Source: Methylobacterium bullatum (GTDB lineage Bacteria; Pseudomonadota; Alphaproteobacteria; Rhizobiales; Beijerinckiaceae). From it: 64,000 nt of DNA. Shown here piece after piece: positions 1-9,374 of this stretch. How positions within the stretch are numbered: the stretch's first letter is position 1; each line of letters begins with the position of its first letter. Position numbers and translations under genes: made by a program. Below the pieces are notes generated by a model that was not told the DNA's origin, made no database searches, and saw nothing but the letters and a program-made list of their open reading frames with translations. The DNA is taken from contig LR743504.1 in NCBI GenBank assembly GCA_902712845.1, positions 2,578,001 to 2,642,000 on the forward strand, in the 5' to 3' direction.

Positions 1-587
1 CCATCGGCACGGACGCGGAACATCTCGTGGAGATGGCGCTGATGGGCGCCGCCATGGCCCGGATCGTGTTCGATCTGGATAAGCCGACCGTGGGCCTGCT
101 CAATGTCGGCACCGAGGAGATGAAGGGCAACGAGGCGGTGAAGGAAGCCGCCCGGCGCCTGCGCGAAAGCGATCTGCCGAACCTAACCTATCACGGCTTC
201 GTGGAAGGCAACGACCTCGGCAAGGGCACCGTGGACGTGGTGGTCACCGAAGGCTTCACCGGCAATATCGCGCTGAAGACCGCGGAGGGCACGGCCAAGC
301 AGATCGGCAGCTACCTGCGCGCGGCCATGAGCCGGACCCTCTCGGCCAAGATCGGCTACTTCTTCGCCCGGCAGGCCTTCAAGGCACTGCGCGACAAGAT
401 GAACCCAAGCCGGGCCAATGGCGGCGTGTTCCTCGGCCTCGAGGGCATCGTCATCAAGAGCCACGGCTCGGAAGACGCTCATGGTTTCGCGGCCGCCGTC
501 GACCTCGCGCACGATATGGCGCGTCACGACCTGATGCGGACCATTCGCGACATGCTCGAACTCACGCCCATGGCCGCCTCCGCATGA
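1..587 (+). CDS. plsX: Phosphate acyltransferase PlsX, C-terminal part
   Basis: The gene enters from the left edge; the frame is open from base 3 and gives about 194 C-terminal residues. PlsX converts acyl-ACP and phosphate to acyl-phosphate, the acyl donor for the first step of phospholipid synthesis at the membrane. Visible family sequence includes [20 protein letters not shown], the stretch [18 protein letters not shown] and the end motif [16 protein letters not shown]. FabH starts 27 bases downstream, which is the usual plsX-fabH order and supports co-transcription. The N-terminal half and the start lie outside the window. Confidence 0.95.
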   Translation, partial: IGTDAEHLVEMALMGAAMARIVFDLDKPTVGLLNVGTEEMKGNEAVKEAARRLRESDLPNLTYHGFVEGNDLGKGTVDVVVTEGFTGNIALKTAEGTAKQIGSYLRAAMSRTLSAKIGYFFARQAFKALRDKMNPSRANGGVFLGLEGIVIKSHGSEDAHGFAAAVDLAHDMARHDLMRTIRDMLELTPMAASA

Positions 588-614
588 GGTGGTCGATGCC
601 GGATCGGATCTGAC

Positions 615-1592
615 ATGGCGGTTACACGCTCCGTAGTGGTGGGAACGGGCTCGGCCTTGCCCGCACGTCTCGTGACGAACGACGAGTTGACGAAGACCGT
701 CGACACGTCCGACGAATGGATCGTGCAGCGCACGGGCATCCGCCAGCGCTATCTGGCGGGTGCCGGCGAGACCACGTCGACCTTGGGGATCGCTGCCGCC
801 AAGGCCGCCCTGGACGATGCGGGGCTCGGGCCGGAGGATATCGACCTCGTCCTCTGCGCCACCTCGACTCCGGACCACACGTTCCCCTCGGTGGCGACCC
901 AGATCCAGGCGGGGCTGGGCATCCGCTCCGGCTTCGCCTTCGACATCCAGGCGGTCTGTGCGGGCTTCGTCTACGGGGTTTCCACCGCCGACAAGTTCAT
1001 CGCGAGCGGAAGCGTGCGGCGCGCCCTCGTCGTCGGTGCCGAGACCTTCTCGCGCATCCTCGACTGGGAGGACCGCACGACCTGCGTGCTGTTTGGCGAT
1101 GGGGCAGGAGCGATCGTCCTCGAAGCCCAGGACGGGGAGGGGACGAGCGAGGATCGCGGCGTGCTCACCAGCCATCTGCGTTCCGACGGACGGCACCGCG
1201 AGAAACTCTACGTCGATGGCGGGCCTGGCTCCACCGGCACGACCGGTCATCTGCGGATGGAGGGCAAGGAGGTCTTCCGCTTCGCGGTGGGCTCGGTGAC
1301 GGACGTCATCGCCGACGCTTTCGCGGCCACGGGGACGAGCGCCGACGACCTGACATGGTTCGTGCCGCATCAGGCGAACCGCCGCATCATCGAGGCCTCC
1401 GCCGACAAGCTCGGTATAGACCGCAGCAAGGTCGTCCTCACCGTCGACCGGCACGGCAACACCTCGGCGGCGTCCATCCCCCTGGCCCTCGATGCGGCCC
1501 GCAAGGACGGTCGGATCAAGCGCCGCGACCTCGTCATGCTCGAGGCCATCGGTGGCGGTTTCACCTGGGGTGCCGCCCTGATCCGCTGGTAG
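615..1592 (+). CDS. fabH: 3-oxoacyl-ACP synthase III (FabH)
   Basis: 325 residues, the normal length for FabH. It condenses an acyl-CoA primer with malonyl-ACP to start fatty-acid synthesis in the cytosol. The catalytic triad is visible: Cys115 in [11 protein letters not shown], His252 in VPHQANRR and Asn282 in [10 protein letters not shown]. The C-terminal [16 protein letters not shown] is typical of the family. The ATG follows plsX closely, so the two are probably one transcription unit. No oddity seen. Confidence 0.97.
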   Translation: MAVTRSVVVGTGSALPARLVTNDELTKTVDTSDEWIVQRTGIRQRYLAGAGETTSTLGIAAAKAALDDAGLGPEDIDLVLCATSTPDHTFPSVATQIQAGLGIRSGFAFDIQAVCAGFVYGVSTADKFIASGSVRRALVVGAETFSRILDWEDRTTCVLFGDGAGAIVLEAQDGEGTSEDRGVLTSHLRSDGRHREKLYVDGGPGSTGTTGHLRMEGKEVFRFAVGSVTDVIADAFAATGTSADDLTWFVPHQANRRIIEASADKLGIDRSKVVLTVDRHGNTSAASIPLALDAARKDGRIKRRDLVMLEAIGGGFTWGAALIRW

Positions 1593-1721
1593 GACAAGCC
1601 AGGCGCCACCGCCTCGGCAAAGCTTCGGACCGCGAGCGTGGTTGACCGCTGGTCAAACGCAGATTAGCGTGTCCGATCATAGAGATACGTTAGAAAATTC
1701 GAATCGTTCGGGGAATGACGC

Positions 1722-2042
1722 ATGGCAGGGAAGACGGTGACACGCGCCGATCTGAGCGAGGCCGTGTATCAGCAGGTCGGCCTGTCGCGCACGGAATCGG
1801 CAGCGCTCGTCGAAACCGTGCTGTCCGAGATCTGCACCTGCCTCGCGTCCGGTGAAACGGTGAAGCTGTCGTCGTTCGGGTCCTTCGTCGTTCGCGGCAA
1901 GGGCCGGCGCGTCGGCCGCAACCCGAAGACCGGCGTCGAAGTGGCCATCGAGCCGCGCCAGGTCATGGTGTTCAAACCGTCCAACGTGCTCAAGTCCCGG
2001 ATCAACGGCGTCAACGGCGTTGTGGAACAAGACGACGATTGA
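1722..2042 (+). CDS. ihfA: Integration host factor subunit alpha
   Basis: 106 residues. This is an HU/IHF-family DNA-bending protein; IHF alpha pairs with IHF beta and bends DNA at specific sites in recombination, replication and transcription. The DNA-binding arm signature GRNPKTG is present, followed by [16 protein letters not shown]. The start [16 protein letters not shown] matches the alpha subunit. A 129-base gap separates it from fabH and may hold its own promoter. Its TGA stop lies just before the start of the next gene, and ihfA-merR is a standard alphaproteobacterial pair. Confidence 0.96.
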   Translation: MAGKTVTRADLSEAVYQQVGLSRTESAALVETVLSEICTCLASGETVKLSSFGSFVVRGKGRRVGRNPKTGVEVAIEPRQVMVFKPSNVLKSRINGVNGVVEQDDD

Positions 2043-2050
2043 GGTCTTCC

Positions 2051-2623
2051 ATGTCGCTGGCAGTCAAGGTTCCTGCCGATAGGGCGCGGGGCGGGGACGG
2101 CTCCTTCGAGGGAAGTGGTCCCGGCTCCGTGGACAATCGCGACACGATAGAAAAACGCCCCGGGGCATTTCGCACGATCAGCGAAGTGGCCGACGAGCTC
2201 GACGTGCCGCAGCACGTTCTCCGGTTCTGGGAGACGAAGTTCGCCCAGGTCAGGCCGGTGAAGCGCGCGGGTGGCCGGCGCTATTACCGGCCGGAAGACG
2301 TGGACCTGATCGGGGGCATCCGGCGCCTGCTTCATGAGCAGGGCTATACCATTCGTGGTGCTCAGCGCGTCCTGAAGGAGAACGGCATCCGCTTCGTCCA
2401 GTCGGTTGGGCGCGGCGAGGCCGAGGTGGCGGCCCCAACCCAGCGGGATCTGGACACCGGGGAATACGAGGCCGACGATGAGGTCACTCCCGGCGCGGCA
2501 AGCGAAGAGGATCGGTTCGGTGACGACCGGCTGGCCCTGCAGGCCGTCCTCGACGACCTCCATGCATGCCGCGAGGCGTTGCGGACCCTGAGCGACCCGT
2601 CGGATCTCGTGATCCGCTCCTGA
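2051..2623 (+). CDS. MerR family transcriptional regulator
   Basis: 190 residues from the ATG at 2051. A TTG at 2039 is in frame and overlaps ihfA, but GAGG at 2041-2044 sits six bases before the ATG, so I prefer the ATG. A disordered N-terminus of about 40 residues precedes a MerR-type winged helix ([20 protein letters not shown], then [14 protein letters not shown] and [15 protein letters not shown]). Target genes are unknown. No metal-binding cysteines of the MerR/ZntR type are visible. It is probably translated from the ihfA message. Confidence 0.9.
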   Translation: MSLAVKVPADRARGGDGSFEGSGPGSVDNRDTIEKRPGAFRTISEVADELDVPQHVLRFWETKFAQVRPVKRAGGRRYYRPEDVDLIGGIRRLLHEQGYTIRGAQRVLKENGIRFVQSVGRGEAEVAAPTQRDLDTGEYEADDEVTPGAASEEDRFGDDRLALQAVLDDLHACREALRTLSDPSDLVIRS

Positions 2624-2766
2624 CAGGACGATCGCGCGGCTTGAGTGTCGAAGGAAACGCCTCGATACCCTCGACGGCGGGCTCCCCCCTTCCCACATGC
2701 AGCGGGCCACGGCGGTCACACACACGTCAGCCCATAAGGTCGCCAGGCATCACCGGAGACCGCCCG

Positions 2767-3216
2767 ATGTACGCCGCCAAATCGAATGCCTTTCTCGCAG
2801 CCGGCCTGTTTCTCGCGCTCGCCAGCGCCCCGGCCATGGCCCAGGACACGGCGACCCGCACCGAGACCGCGGCCCCCGGAAAGAGCGTCCGCATCCTCAT
2901 CGCCTCTAACCTGAAGGACGATTGCAAGCCGGGCTCGATGCCGGAGATCCGCATCAGCACCTCGCCCAAGAACGGCTCGCTCATCACCAAGACCGGCAGC
3001 GTCACCACCCCGTCGAGCCACAAATGCCCCAACAAGAAGACCGCCGCCACGGGCGTCTTCTATCAGAGCAAGGACGGCTTCACCGGCACGGACGAGGTCG
3101 TGGTCGAGGTCAAGAAAGCCGACGGGAAAACCAGCACCCAGACCATCACCATCACCGTCGGCGGCTCGGCCGTGAAGGGCGGGGACGACACGAAGAAGGG
3201 CGCCACGGACTTGTGA
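2767..3216 (+). CDS. Small secreted protein with Ig-like/cadherin-like fold signature
   Basis: 149 residues from the ATG at 2767. Residues 1-25 form a signal peptide with a hydrophobic core and an AMAQ cleavage site. The mature part has two cysteines (DDCKPG and HKCPNK) that could form a disulfide. Its end (GFTGTDEVVVEVKKADGKTS, then TQTITITV) resembles the last strands of bacterial Ig-like or cadherin-like domains. The protein is probably periplasmic or cell-surface. No function is assigned. It stands alone between merR and two large hairpins. Confidence 0.75.
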   Translation: MYAAKSNAFLAAGLFLALASAPAMAQDTATRTETAAPGKSVRILIASNLKDDCKPGSMPEIRISTSPKNGSLITKTGSVTTPSSHKCPNKKTAATGVFYQSKDGFTGTDEVVVEVKKADGKTSTQTITITVGGSAVKGGDDTKKGATDL

Positions 3217-3230
3217 GCCGGTTCTGATAC

Positions 3231-3263
3231 CAGGCCTCGATGAGTCTGACTCATCGAGGCCTG
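3231..3263. terminator. Perfect 15-bp stem, 3-base loop
   Basis: Arms 3231-3245 and 3249-3263 are exact reverse complements (CAGGCCTCGATGAGT) around a CTG loop. It begins 14 bases after the stop of the secreted-protein gene. There is no run of T after it, so a factor-independent terminator is only one possibility; mRNA protection or a protein-binding palindrome are others. Confidence 0.5.
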
Positions 3264-3299
3264 CCCGCGCGACTACGCGGCGGCGGTCGTCCGCCGGAC

Positions 3300-3335
3300 C
3301 TCACTGACCCTGACCTATGGGTCAGGGTCAGTGAG
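3300..3335. repeat. Perfect 16-bp stem, 4-base loop
   Basis: Arms 3300-3315 and 3320-3335 are exact reverse complements (CTCACTGACCCTGACC) with loop TATG. The arm itself contains the direct repeat TGACCC-TGACC. It lies 36 bases after the previous hairpin, in the 301-base gap before prkA. The rest of that gap holds no convincing gene. Confidence 0.5.
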
Positions 3336-3517
3336 ACTTTGTATGAACCCCTTCGACATCACGGGCCCGGCGGCCGCGATTCTCACCGCCGGGCACCGTA
3401 CTGTGGCAAGCTTCCCACGCTCGATTGCCGTCGCGACCGCACTGCGACAAAACTGGGCCTGTCAGTTGCATCCGAGCCGAGACAGGATGAAGCTGCGTCA
3501 GTCGTGAAGGGATCGGG

Positions 3518-5470
3518 ATGCCAATGCCATCGACGAACGACCTGTTCCAGAGCTTTGCCCGCGGTTACGAGGCCCGCCGCGATACGGAGATGAGCCTTTC
3601 GGAGTTCATGGAGGCGTGCCGGGACGAGCCCCTCATGTATGCCACCGCGGCAGAGCGTATCCTCGACGCGATCGGCAAGCCGGAATTCGTGGACACCGCC
3701 AAGGACGCCCGTCTCGGCCGGGTGTTCATGAACCGGACGATCCGGGTCTATCCCGCCTTCTCCGAGTTCTACGGCATGGAGGAGACGATCGAACGGATCG
3801 TCTCGTTCTTCCGCCACGCCGCGCAGGGCTTGGAGGAGCGCAAGCAGATCCTCTACCTTCTCGGCCCCGTCGGCGGCGGCAAGTCGTCCCTCGCCGAGCG
3901 CCTCAAGGCCCTGATGGAGGTCCACCCCATCTACGTCCTGAAGGCTGGCAACGAGGTCTCGCCGGTCTTCGAGAGCCCCCTCGGATTGTTCGACCCCGAG
4001 GTGATGGGCGCCGAGATCCAGGAACGCTACGGCATTCCGCGCCGTCGCCTCACCGGCCTGATGAGCCCCTGGGCCTTGAAGCGCCTCGACGAGTTCAACG
4101 GCGACATCTCTCAGTTCAAGGTGATCAAGGTCCGGCCTTCGCGCCTGCGCCAGATCGGCATCGCCAAGACCGAGCCCGGCGACGAGAACAACCAGGACAT
4201 CTCGTCCCTCGTCGGCAAGGTCGACATCCGACGCCTCGAGACCCTGTCCCAGGCGGATCCGGACGCCTACTCCTATTCCGGCGGCCTCAACCGGGCGAAC
4301 CAGGGCGTCCTCGAATTCGTCGAGATGTTCAAGGCGCCGATCAAGATGCTCCACCCCCTGCTCACGGCGACGCAGGAGGGCAATTACGTCGGCACCGAGA
4401 ATATCGGCGCGATCCCGTTCACCGGCATCATTCTGGCCCACTCGAACGAATCCGAGTGGCAGACCTTCAAGACCAACAAGAACAACGAAGCCTTCATCGA
4501 CCGCATCTACGTCATCAAGGTGCCCTACTGCCTGCGGGTGACGGAGGAGCAGCGGATCTACGAGAAGCTGGTCTCGGGCTCCGAACTGGCGGAGGCCGCC
4601 TGCGCTCCCGGCACGCTGGAGATGCTGGCGCGCTTCTCCGTGCTCTCGCGCCTGCGCGAGCACGCAAACTCCAACGCGTTCTCGAAGATGCGCGTCTATG
4701 ACGGCGAGTCCCTGCGCGAGGTCGATCCTCGCGCCCGGTCGATGCAGGAATACAAGGACGCGGCCGGCGTCGACGAGGGGATGGACGGCATCTCCACCCG
4801 CTTCGCCTTCAAGGTGATGGCGGCCACGTTCAACCACGACACGACGGAAGTCTCGGCCGACCCCGTCCATCTCATGTACACGCTGGAACAGTCCCTGCGC
4901 CGCGAGCAGCTGCCGCCGGAGACCGAGAAGCGCTATCTCGAGTTCATCAAGACCGAACTCGCGCCGCGCTATGCCGAGTTCATCGGCCATGAGATCCAGA
5001 AAGCCTATCTCGAATCCTATCACGATTACGGCCAGAACCTGTTCGACCGTTACATCGACTACGCCGATGCCTGGATCGAGGATCAGGACTTCAAGGATTC
5101 CGAGACCGGGCAGCTCCTCAACCGTGAACTCCTGAACCAGGAGCTCACCAAGATCGAGAAGCCGGCCGGCATCGCCAACCCGAAGGATTTCCGCAACGAG
5201 GTCGTCAAGTTCGCCCTTCGCTCGCGGGCGCAGCATGGCGGGCGCAACCCGTCCTGGACGTCCTACGAGAAACTGCGCGAGGTGATCGAGCGGCGGATGT
5301 TCAGCCAGGTGGAGGAACTGCTTCCGGTCATCTCCTTTGGTTCCAAGAAGGACGGCGAGACGGAGAAGAAGCACGGTGAGTTCGTCGATCGCATGATCGC
5401 GCGAGGCTATACGGAGCGGCAGGTTCGCCGTCTGGTGGAATGGTACATGAGGGTGAAGCAGGCGGGTTAG
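3518..5470 (+). CDS. prkA: PrkA family serine protein kinase (YeaG)
   Basis: 650 residues, full length for PrkA. The N-terminal AAA-type domain has a Walker A motif, GPVGGGKSS, with Lys122; the C-terminal half is the PrkA kinase-like domain. In enterobacteria YeaG acts with YeaH in starvation and stress responses. AAGGGA at 3507-3512 precedes the ATG. The order prkA, yeaH, spoVR found here is the conserved three-gene cluster, and the products are thought to act together in the cytosol. Kinase activity is family knowledge, not visible directly. Confidence 0.95.
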   Translation: MPMPSTNDLFQSFARGYEARRDTEMSLSEFMEACRDEPLMYATAAERILDAIGKPEFVDTAKDARLGRVFMNRTIRVYPAFSEFYGMEETIERIVSFFRHAAQGLEERKQILYLLGPVGGGKSSLAERLKALMEVHPIYVLKAGNEVSPVFESPLGLFDPEVMGAEIQERYGIPRRRLTGLMSPWALKRLDEFNGDISQFKVIKVRPSRLRQIGIAKTEPGDENNQDISSLVGKVDIRRLETLSQADPDAYSYSGGLNRANQGVLEFVEMFKAPIKMLHPLLTATQEGNYVGTENIGAIPFTGIILAHSNESEWQTFKTNKNNEAFIDRIYVIKVPYCLRVTEEQRIYEKLVSGSELAEAACAPGTLEMLARFSVLSRLREHANSNAFSKMRVYDGESLREVDPRARSMQEYKDAAGVDEGMDGISTRFAFKVMAATFNHDTTEVSADPVHLMYTLEQSLRREQLPPETEKRYLEFIKTELAPRYAEFIGHEIQKAYLESYHDYGQNLFDRYIDYADAWIEDQDFKDSETGQLLNRELLNQELTKIEKPAGIANPKDFRNEVVKFALRSRAQHGGRNPSWTSYEKLREVIERRMFSQVEELLPVISFGSKKDGETEKKHGEFVDRMIARGYTERQVRRLVEWYMRVKQAG

Positions 5471-5593
5471 GACGGCGACACGTCCGGTCGCGGCGAACAG
5501 GCCGGCGGGCATCGCGGTGCCTGCCGGTCACGACCGTCGAACCTGCCAGGGTCTCAGGGGCCAGGGTCTTGAGGGCGAGGACGAAAGCACCGG

Positions 5594-6894
5594 ATGCACA
5601 TCGTTGACCGTCGGTTGAATCCCGGAGGCAAGAGCCTTCCAAATCGCCAGCGCTTCCTGCGCCGGGTCAAGGACATGGCCCAGCGCGCCGTGCGTGAATC
5701 CGCCCGAGAGAAAGACATCAAGGACCTCGGCAAGGACGGGCGCGTCACGGTTCCCGGAGACGGCGTGCGCGAGCCCCGCTTCAGCCGCCAATCCGGCACC
5801 GGCCTGCAGGACTACATCCTGCCCGGCAACAAGACCTATGTGGAAGGGGACCGCATCGAGCGCCCGCAGAGCGGCGGCGGGGGCAAGGGCTCCGGCAGGG
5901 CGGGGAGGGTTCCGAGAACAGCGAGGACGCGTTCAACTTCGTGCTGACACGGGACGAGTTCCTCGAACTGTTCCTCGAAGACCTCGAACTGCCGGACCTG
6001 GCCAAGCGCCGCCTCTCGATCGTGGAAACCGAAGGCCTGCGGCGCGCCGGCTACACCGTTTCGGGTTCGCCCGCCAACCTCGCGCTCACCCGCACTCTGC
6101 GCAATTCCATGTCGCGGCGCATCGCGCTCAAACGCCCGAAGCCGGAGGACATCGCGGAGCTCGAAGGCCGCATCGCCGAGGCCGATCTCGGCGACCCCCG
6201 GCTCCCCGACATGAGGCTCGCCCTGGAGGCCCTGCGCGAACGCACCAAGCGGATCCCCTATGTCGATCCCATCGACCTGCGCTACCGCCGCTTCGAGCCC
6301 TATCCGCGCCCCATCGCCCAGGCGGTGATGTTCTGCCTGATGGACGTGTCGGGCTCGATGACCGAACACATGAAGGATCTCGCCAAGCGCTTCTACATCC
6401 TGCTCCACATCTTCCTGACGCGGCGCTACCGGCACGTGGAGATCGTCTTCATCCGCCACACCGACAAGGCGACCGAGGTGGACGAGGAGACGTTCTTCGG
6501 CTCGCGCGAGACCGGCGGCACCCTGGTCTCGTCGGCATTGGTGGAGATGAAGCGCGTCATCACCGAGCGCTACGACCCCAACGACTGGAACATCTACGCG
6601 GCCCAGGCCTCGGACGGGGACAACGTGTCGAGCGACGGCCCGACCTCCACCGAACTCCTGCGCGCCCATATCCTGCCCGCCTGCCAGCACTTCGCCTATC
6701 TCGAAGTCGGCGACGAGAACGGCCCCCGCGCCGGCTTCGTCGAGCACCGCACCACCCTGTGGCGCACCTACGAAGCGCTCGCCAAATCCGGCGGCGCCAT
6801 CGCCATGCGCAAGGTCAACCATCGGCGCGACATCTACCCGGTCTTCCGTGAATTGTTCGGGCGCAAGGACGCGCGCGCCGAAGCGGAGGCCTGA
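5594..6894 (+). pseudogene. yeaH: YeaH/DUF444 family protein, apparent one-base frameshift
   Basis: The protein is split over two frames. The first (5594-5947) encodes the start, MHIVDRRLNPGGKSLPNRQR, through a Gly-rich linker. The second (open through 5941-6894) encodes the rest: LTRDEFLELFLEDLELPDL, then a VWA-like domain with MDVSGSM and the end MRKVNHRRDIYPVFRELFG. Frames switch at about 5894-5897: adding one C after GGCTCCGGC restores a continuous protein of about 433 residues reading GSGQGGEGSENSEDAFNF. Upstream sense coding in both frames shows one gene. It may be a true mutation, a programmed event or a sequencing error in GC-rich sequence; the intact neighbours prkA and spoVR favour an error. 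Confidence 0.85.
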
Positions 6895-6916
6895 CCTTCG
6901 GGCATCGGCCCGAAGG
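6895..6916. repeat. 9-bp stem-loop in yeaH-spoVR gap
   Basis: CCTTCGGGC (6895-6903) pairs with GCCCGAAGG (6908-6916) around a four-base loop. It starts at the base after the yeaH stop. With no T run it may be an attenuating or mRNA-processing hairpin within the cluster. Confidence 0.45.
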
Positions 6917-7022
6917 CGGGGAGCCGGCTTCGGGACGAGCCGGAACTGGCACGATGAGGTGAACCCTTCATCCCGCGCGGGGGAGGGGAGGAGAGCCGGA
7001 ACGCCCGGAGAGAAGGACGACG

Positions 7023-8597
7023 ATGGTCACGAACCTCCATTTCCCCGCATCGCCGACGATGTCGGGCGGCCAGACGCCTCTGTTTTCCGGCAATGACTGG
7101 GATTTCGACACGATCCGCCGCATCCACGATGCCTGCGAAAAGATCGCCGGCGAGGAACTCGGCCTGTCCTGGTATCCGAACCAGATCGAGATCATCACGG
7201 CGGAGCAGATGCTCGACGCCTATGCCTCCATCGGGATGCCGCTGTTCTACAAGCACTGGTCGTTCGGCAAGCACTTCGCCCAGCACGAGGCGGGCTATCG
7301 CCGTGGCATGATGGGCCTCGCCTACGAGATCGTCATCAATTCAGATCCGTGCATCTCCTACATCATGGAGGAGAACACGGCGACGATGCAGACCCTGGTG
7401 ATTGCGCACGCCGCCTTCGGTCACAACCATTTCTTCAAGAACAACTACCTGTTCAAGCAATGGACCGATGCCGAGGGCATCCTCGATTACCTCGACTTCG
7501 CCAAGGGTTTCATCACCCGCTGCGAGGAACGCTACGGTCATCAGGCGGTGGAGCAGGTGCTCGACGCAGCCCACGCCCTGATGAGCCAGGGCGTCCACCG
7601 CTATCCGCGCAAGAAGCGGCCGGACCTCGCCTCAGAGCAGCGGCGCGAGCGCGAACGGGCCGAGCATGGCGAGCAGATCTACAACGACCTGTGGCGCACC
7701 CTGCCGCAGAAGAGCGCGGGACTGCGGCCCGACGCCGCCCTGGAGCGGCGCAAGGCCCTGCTCGAACTGCCCCAGGAGAACCTGCTCTACTTTCTCGAAA
7801 AGGCGGCCCCTCGCCTGCGTCCGTGGCAGCGCGAGATCCTGCGGATCGTCCGCCTCGTGGCGCAGTATTTCTATCCCCAGCGCCAGACCAAGGTGATGAA
7901 CGAGGGCTGCGCCACCTATTGCCACTACCGAATCATGAACTCGCTCTCGGAGAAGGGGCTGATCGGCGAGGCCGCCTATCTCGAATTCCTGCAGTCGCAC
8001 ACCAACGTCGTTCGCCAGCCGAACTACAACGAGCGCGGCTATGGCGGGCACAATCCCTATGCCATCGGTTTTGCCATGATGCAGGACATCGCCCGTATCG
8101 TAGAGCAGCCGACGCAGGAGGATCGCGAGTGGTTCCCCGAGATCGCGGGCACGGGCGACGCCATGGCGACCCTGCGCGACATCTGGGCGAACTACCGAGA
8201 CGAGAGCTTCATCGCGCAGTTCCTAAGCCCCAAGCTCATGCGCGACATGCGGCTGTTCCACGTGGTCGACAACCCCGACGAGGCCGAGTTGCGCGTGGAG
8301 GCGATCCATGACGAGCGTGGCTACCGCAAGCTGCGCCGCTCATTCGCCAGGCAATACGACGTCGCCTGGCTCGATCCCGATATCGAGGTGGTCGACGTGG
8401 ATCTGGAGGGCGACCGCCGCCTCATCGTCCACCACAAGGCGCTGAATCGGATCACGCTCCAGGCGGACGATGCCCGCCGCGTCCTGCAGCATCTGGCCGA
8501 TCTCTGGGGCTACGACGCGGTACTCAAGGAGATCGATCCGGCCACGGATGCGATCCTGGCGGAGCATCACGCGGCGGCGCGGCCGATCTTCTTCTGA
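7023..8597 (+). CDS. SpoVR family protein (YcgB-like)
   Basis: 524 residues, typical for the SpoVR/YcgB family. Recognisable segments are WYPNQIEIITAEQMLDAYAS near the N-terminus, the histidine-rich YKHWSFGKHFAQHE and NEGCATYCHYRIMN in the middle. The biochemical role is not settled; in spore formers SpoVR affects the cortex, and in proteobacteria it clusters with prkA and yeaH and is stress-linked. GAGAAGGACGACG before the ATG supplies the ribosome-binding site. The last residues (AAARPIFF) are typical of an intact C-terminus. Confidence 0.93.
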   Translation: MVTNLHFPASPTMSGGQTPLFSGNDWDFDTIRRIHDACEKIAGEELGLSWYPNQIEIITAEQMLDAYASIGMPLFYKHWSFGKHFAQHEAGYRRGMMGLAYEIVINSDPCISYIMEENTATMQTLVIAHAAFGHNHFFKNNYLFKQWTDAEGILDYLDFAKGFITRCEERYGHQAVEQVLDAAHALMSQGVHRYPRKKRPDLASEQRRERERAEHGEQIYNDLWRTLPQKSAGLRPDAALERRKALLELPQENLLYFLEKAAPRLRPWQREILRIVRLVAQYFYPQRQTKVMNEGCATYCHYRIMNSLSEKGLIGEAAYLEFLQSHTNVVRQPNYNERGYGGHNPYAIGFAMMQDIARIVEQPTQEDREWFPEIAGTGDAMATLRDIWANYRDESFIAQFLSPKLMRDMRLFHVVDNPDEAELRVEAIHDERGYRKLRRSFARQYDVAWLDPDIEVVDVDLEGDRRLIVHHKALNRITLQADDARRVLQHLADLWGYDAVLKEIDPATDAILAEHHAAARPIFF

Positions 8598-8709
8598 AGC
8601 TGCGGACACGCCGATTCGAACCCCGATCCGTTGCATTTGATGGATCGCACTCTCGGTTCTTTCGCAGACCCCTGACCATCCTCGGTACCAAGCAAGCAAC
8701 GAGGTGGTC

Positions 8710-8964
8710 ATGAATGAACGTCGGATCGAAGAGCGGCGACGCAAGGACGAGGCTGGCCTCATCGCCATAGACGAACACACGACGCTTCCCTGCATCGTCT
8801 ACGACATCTCCGCCTCCGGCGTTCGACTCATCCTTCCGGAAACCGCCCTGGTCCCCGATACCTTCATCCTGCATTCGGCGTGTATCGAAGGCATCGAGGT
8901 CTGCCGCGTTGTCTGGCGGGGCGACGAGACCATCGGCGCGACCTTCAGCAGGAATGCGGCCTGA
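8710..8964 (+). CDS. Single-domain PilZ protein
   Basis: 84 residues from the ATG at 8710; a GTG at 8704 lies inside the GAGG ribosome-binding site and is unlikely. The whole protein is one PilZ domain: an Arg-rich N-terminal motif (EERRRK) and YDISASGVRL with the D-x-S-x-x-G signature, the two halves of a cyclic-di-GMP site. It probably senses cyclic-di-GMP and binds a partner protein. Nothing nearby identifies the partner. The gene is monocistronic and convergent with the tRNA-Pro gene. Confidence 0.85.
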   Translation: MNERRIEERRRKDEAGLIAIDEHTTLPCIVYDISASGVRLILPETALVPDTFILHSACIEGIEVCRVVWRGDETIGATFSRNAA

Positions 8965-9019
8965 CGCACGGCTCGGAGCCGGACAGGCTCCGACCGCGCC
9001 GAGTGCTGCCCGGAAAACG

Positions 9020-9050
9020 AAAAAGGCCGGGGACAGCGCGCCCCGGCCTT
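9020..9050 (-). terminator. Terminator after tRNA-Pro
   Basis: On the minus strand AAGGCCGGGG and CCCCGGCCTT form a 10-bp stem around an eight-base loop, followed by five T (the A run at 9020-9024). It lies 53 bases past the tRNA 3' end. It could also stop transcription from the PilZ gene on the plus strand, less strongly. Confidence 0.8.
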
Positions 9051-9102
9051 CAACGTCAGAGCGGAGGACATCTGCTGTCAAGCCGACGTCACCGCGTTTT
9101 AA

Positions 9103-9179
9103 TGGTCGGAGTAGCAGGACTTGAACCTGCGACCCCCTGTCCCCCAGACAGGTGCGCTACCGGGCTGCGCTATACTCCG
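9103..9179 (-). tRNA. tRNA-Pro (anticodon GGG)
   Basis: The 77-base minus-strand sequence folds as a cloverleaf. The acceptor arms are CGGAGTA and TACTCCG, the discriminator is A, and the 3' CCA is encoded at 9103-9105. The anticodon stem CCTGT/ACAGG encloses CTGGGGG, giving anticodon GGG. The T arm reads GCAGGTTCAAGTCCTGC. It decodes CCC and CCU proline codons, and CCC is frequent in this genome. Confidence 0.95.
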
Positions 9180-9221
9180 TCAAGAACCGCTCTGAACTCG
9201 TCGATCGCGTAAAATGCTGCT

Positions 9222-9272
9222 CGGGTTACCGGTCCTGGGACCGATGCGCCGACCGGGCCGCGCTACGCTTCG
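9222..9272 (-). other. tRNA-like fragment beside tRNA-Pro
   Basis: Bases 9252-9265 match 13 of 14 bases of the tRNA-Pro D-arm region (9159-9172). Next to it on the minus strand is a 5-bp stem (9230-9234 with 9239-9243) where an anticodon arm would be. No acceptor stem or proper seven-base anticodon loop can be made. It looks like a decayed tRNA or a partial duplication. Confidence 0.35.
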
Positions 9273-9335
9273 ACGCCCCGTGAAGGGCTGAGGGGTCTTA
9301 GCTTCACGGTCCCCCGTGCGCAACCCCCTTTTCGT

Positions 9336-9366
9336 GGCTCCGGCGCGGACATCTCGCGCCGGAGCC
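9336..9366 (-). terminator. 12-bp hairpin after RND pump gene
   Basis: GGCTCCGGCGCG (9336-9347) and CGCGCCGGAGCC (9355-9366) are exact reverse complements with a seven-base loop. It lies just past the stop of the minus-strand RND gene. No T run follows, so termination is inferred from position and stem strength. Confidence 0.55.
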
Positions 9367-9374
9367 TGTCGTCG

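Noticed and set aside
3383..5512. A 709-residue minus-strand open frame opposite prkA
   Set aside because: Long antisense frames are common in this high-GC codon usage; prkA has clear motifs and a ribosome-binding site, while the other frame has no family sequence.
5941..6894. A separate gene starting at the GTG at 5941
   Set aside because: Its sequence is the continuation of the DUF444 protein in the preceding frame, so a frameshift explains it better than a second gene.
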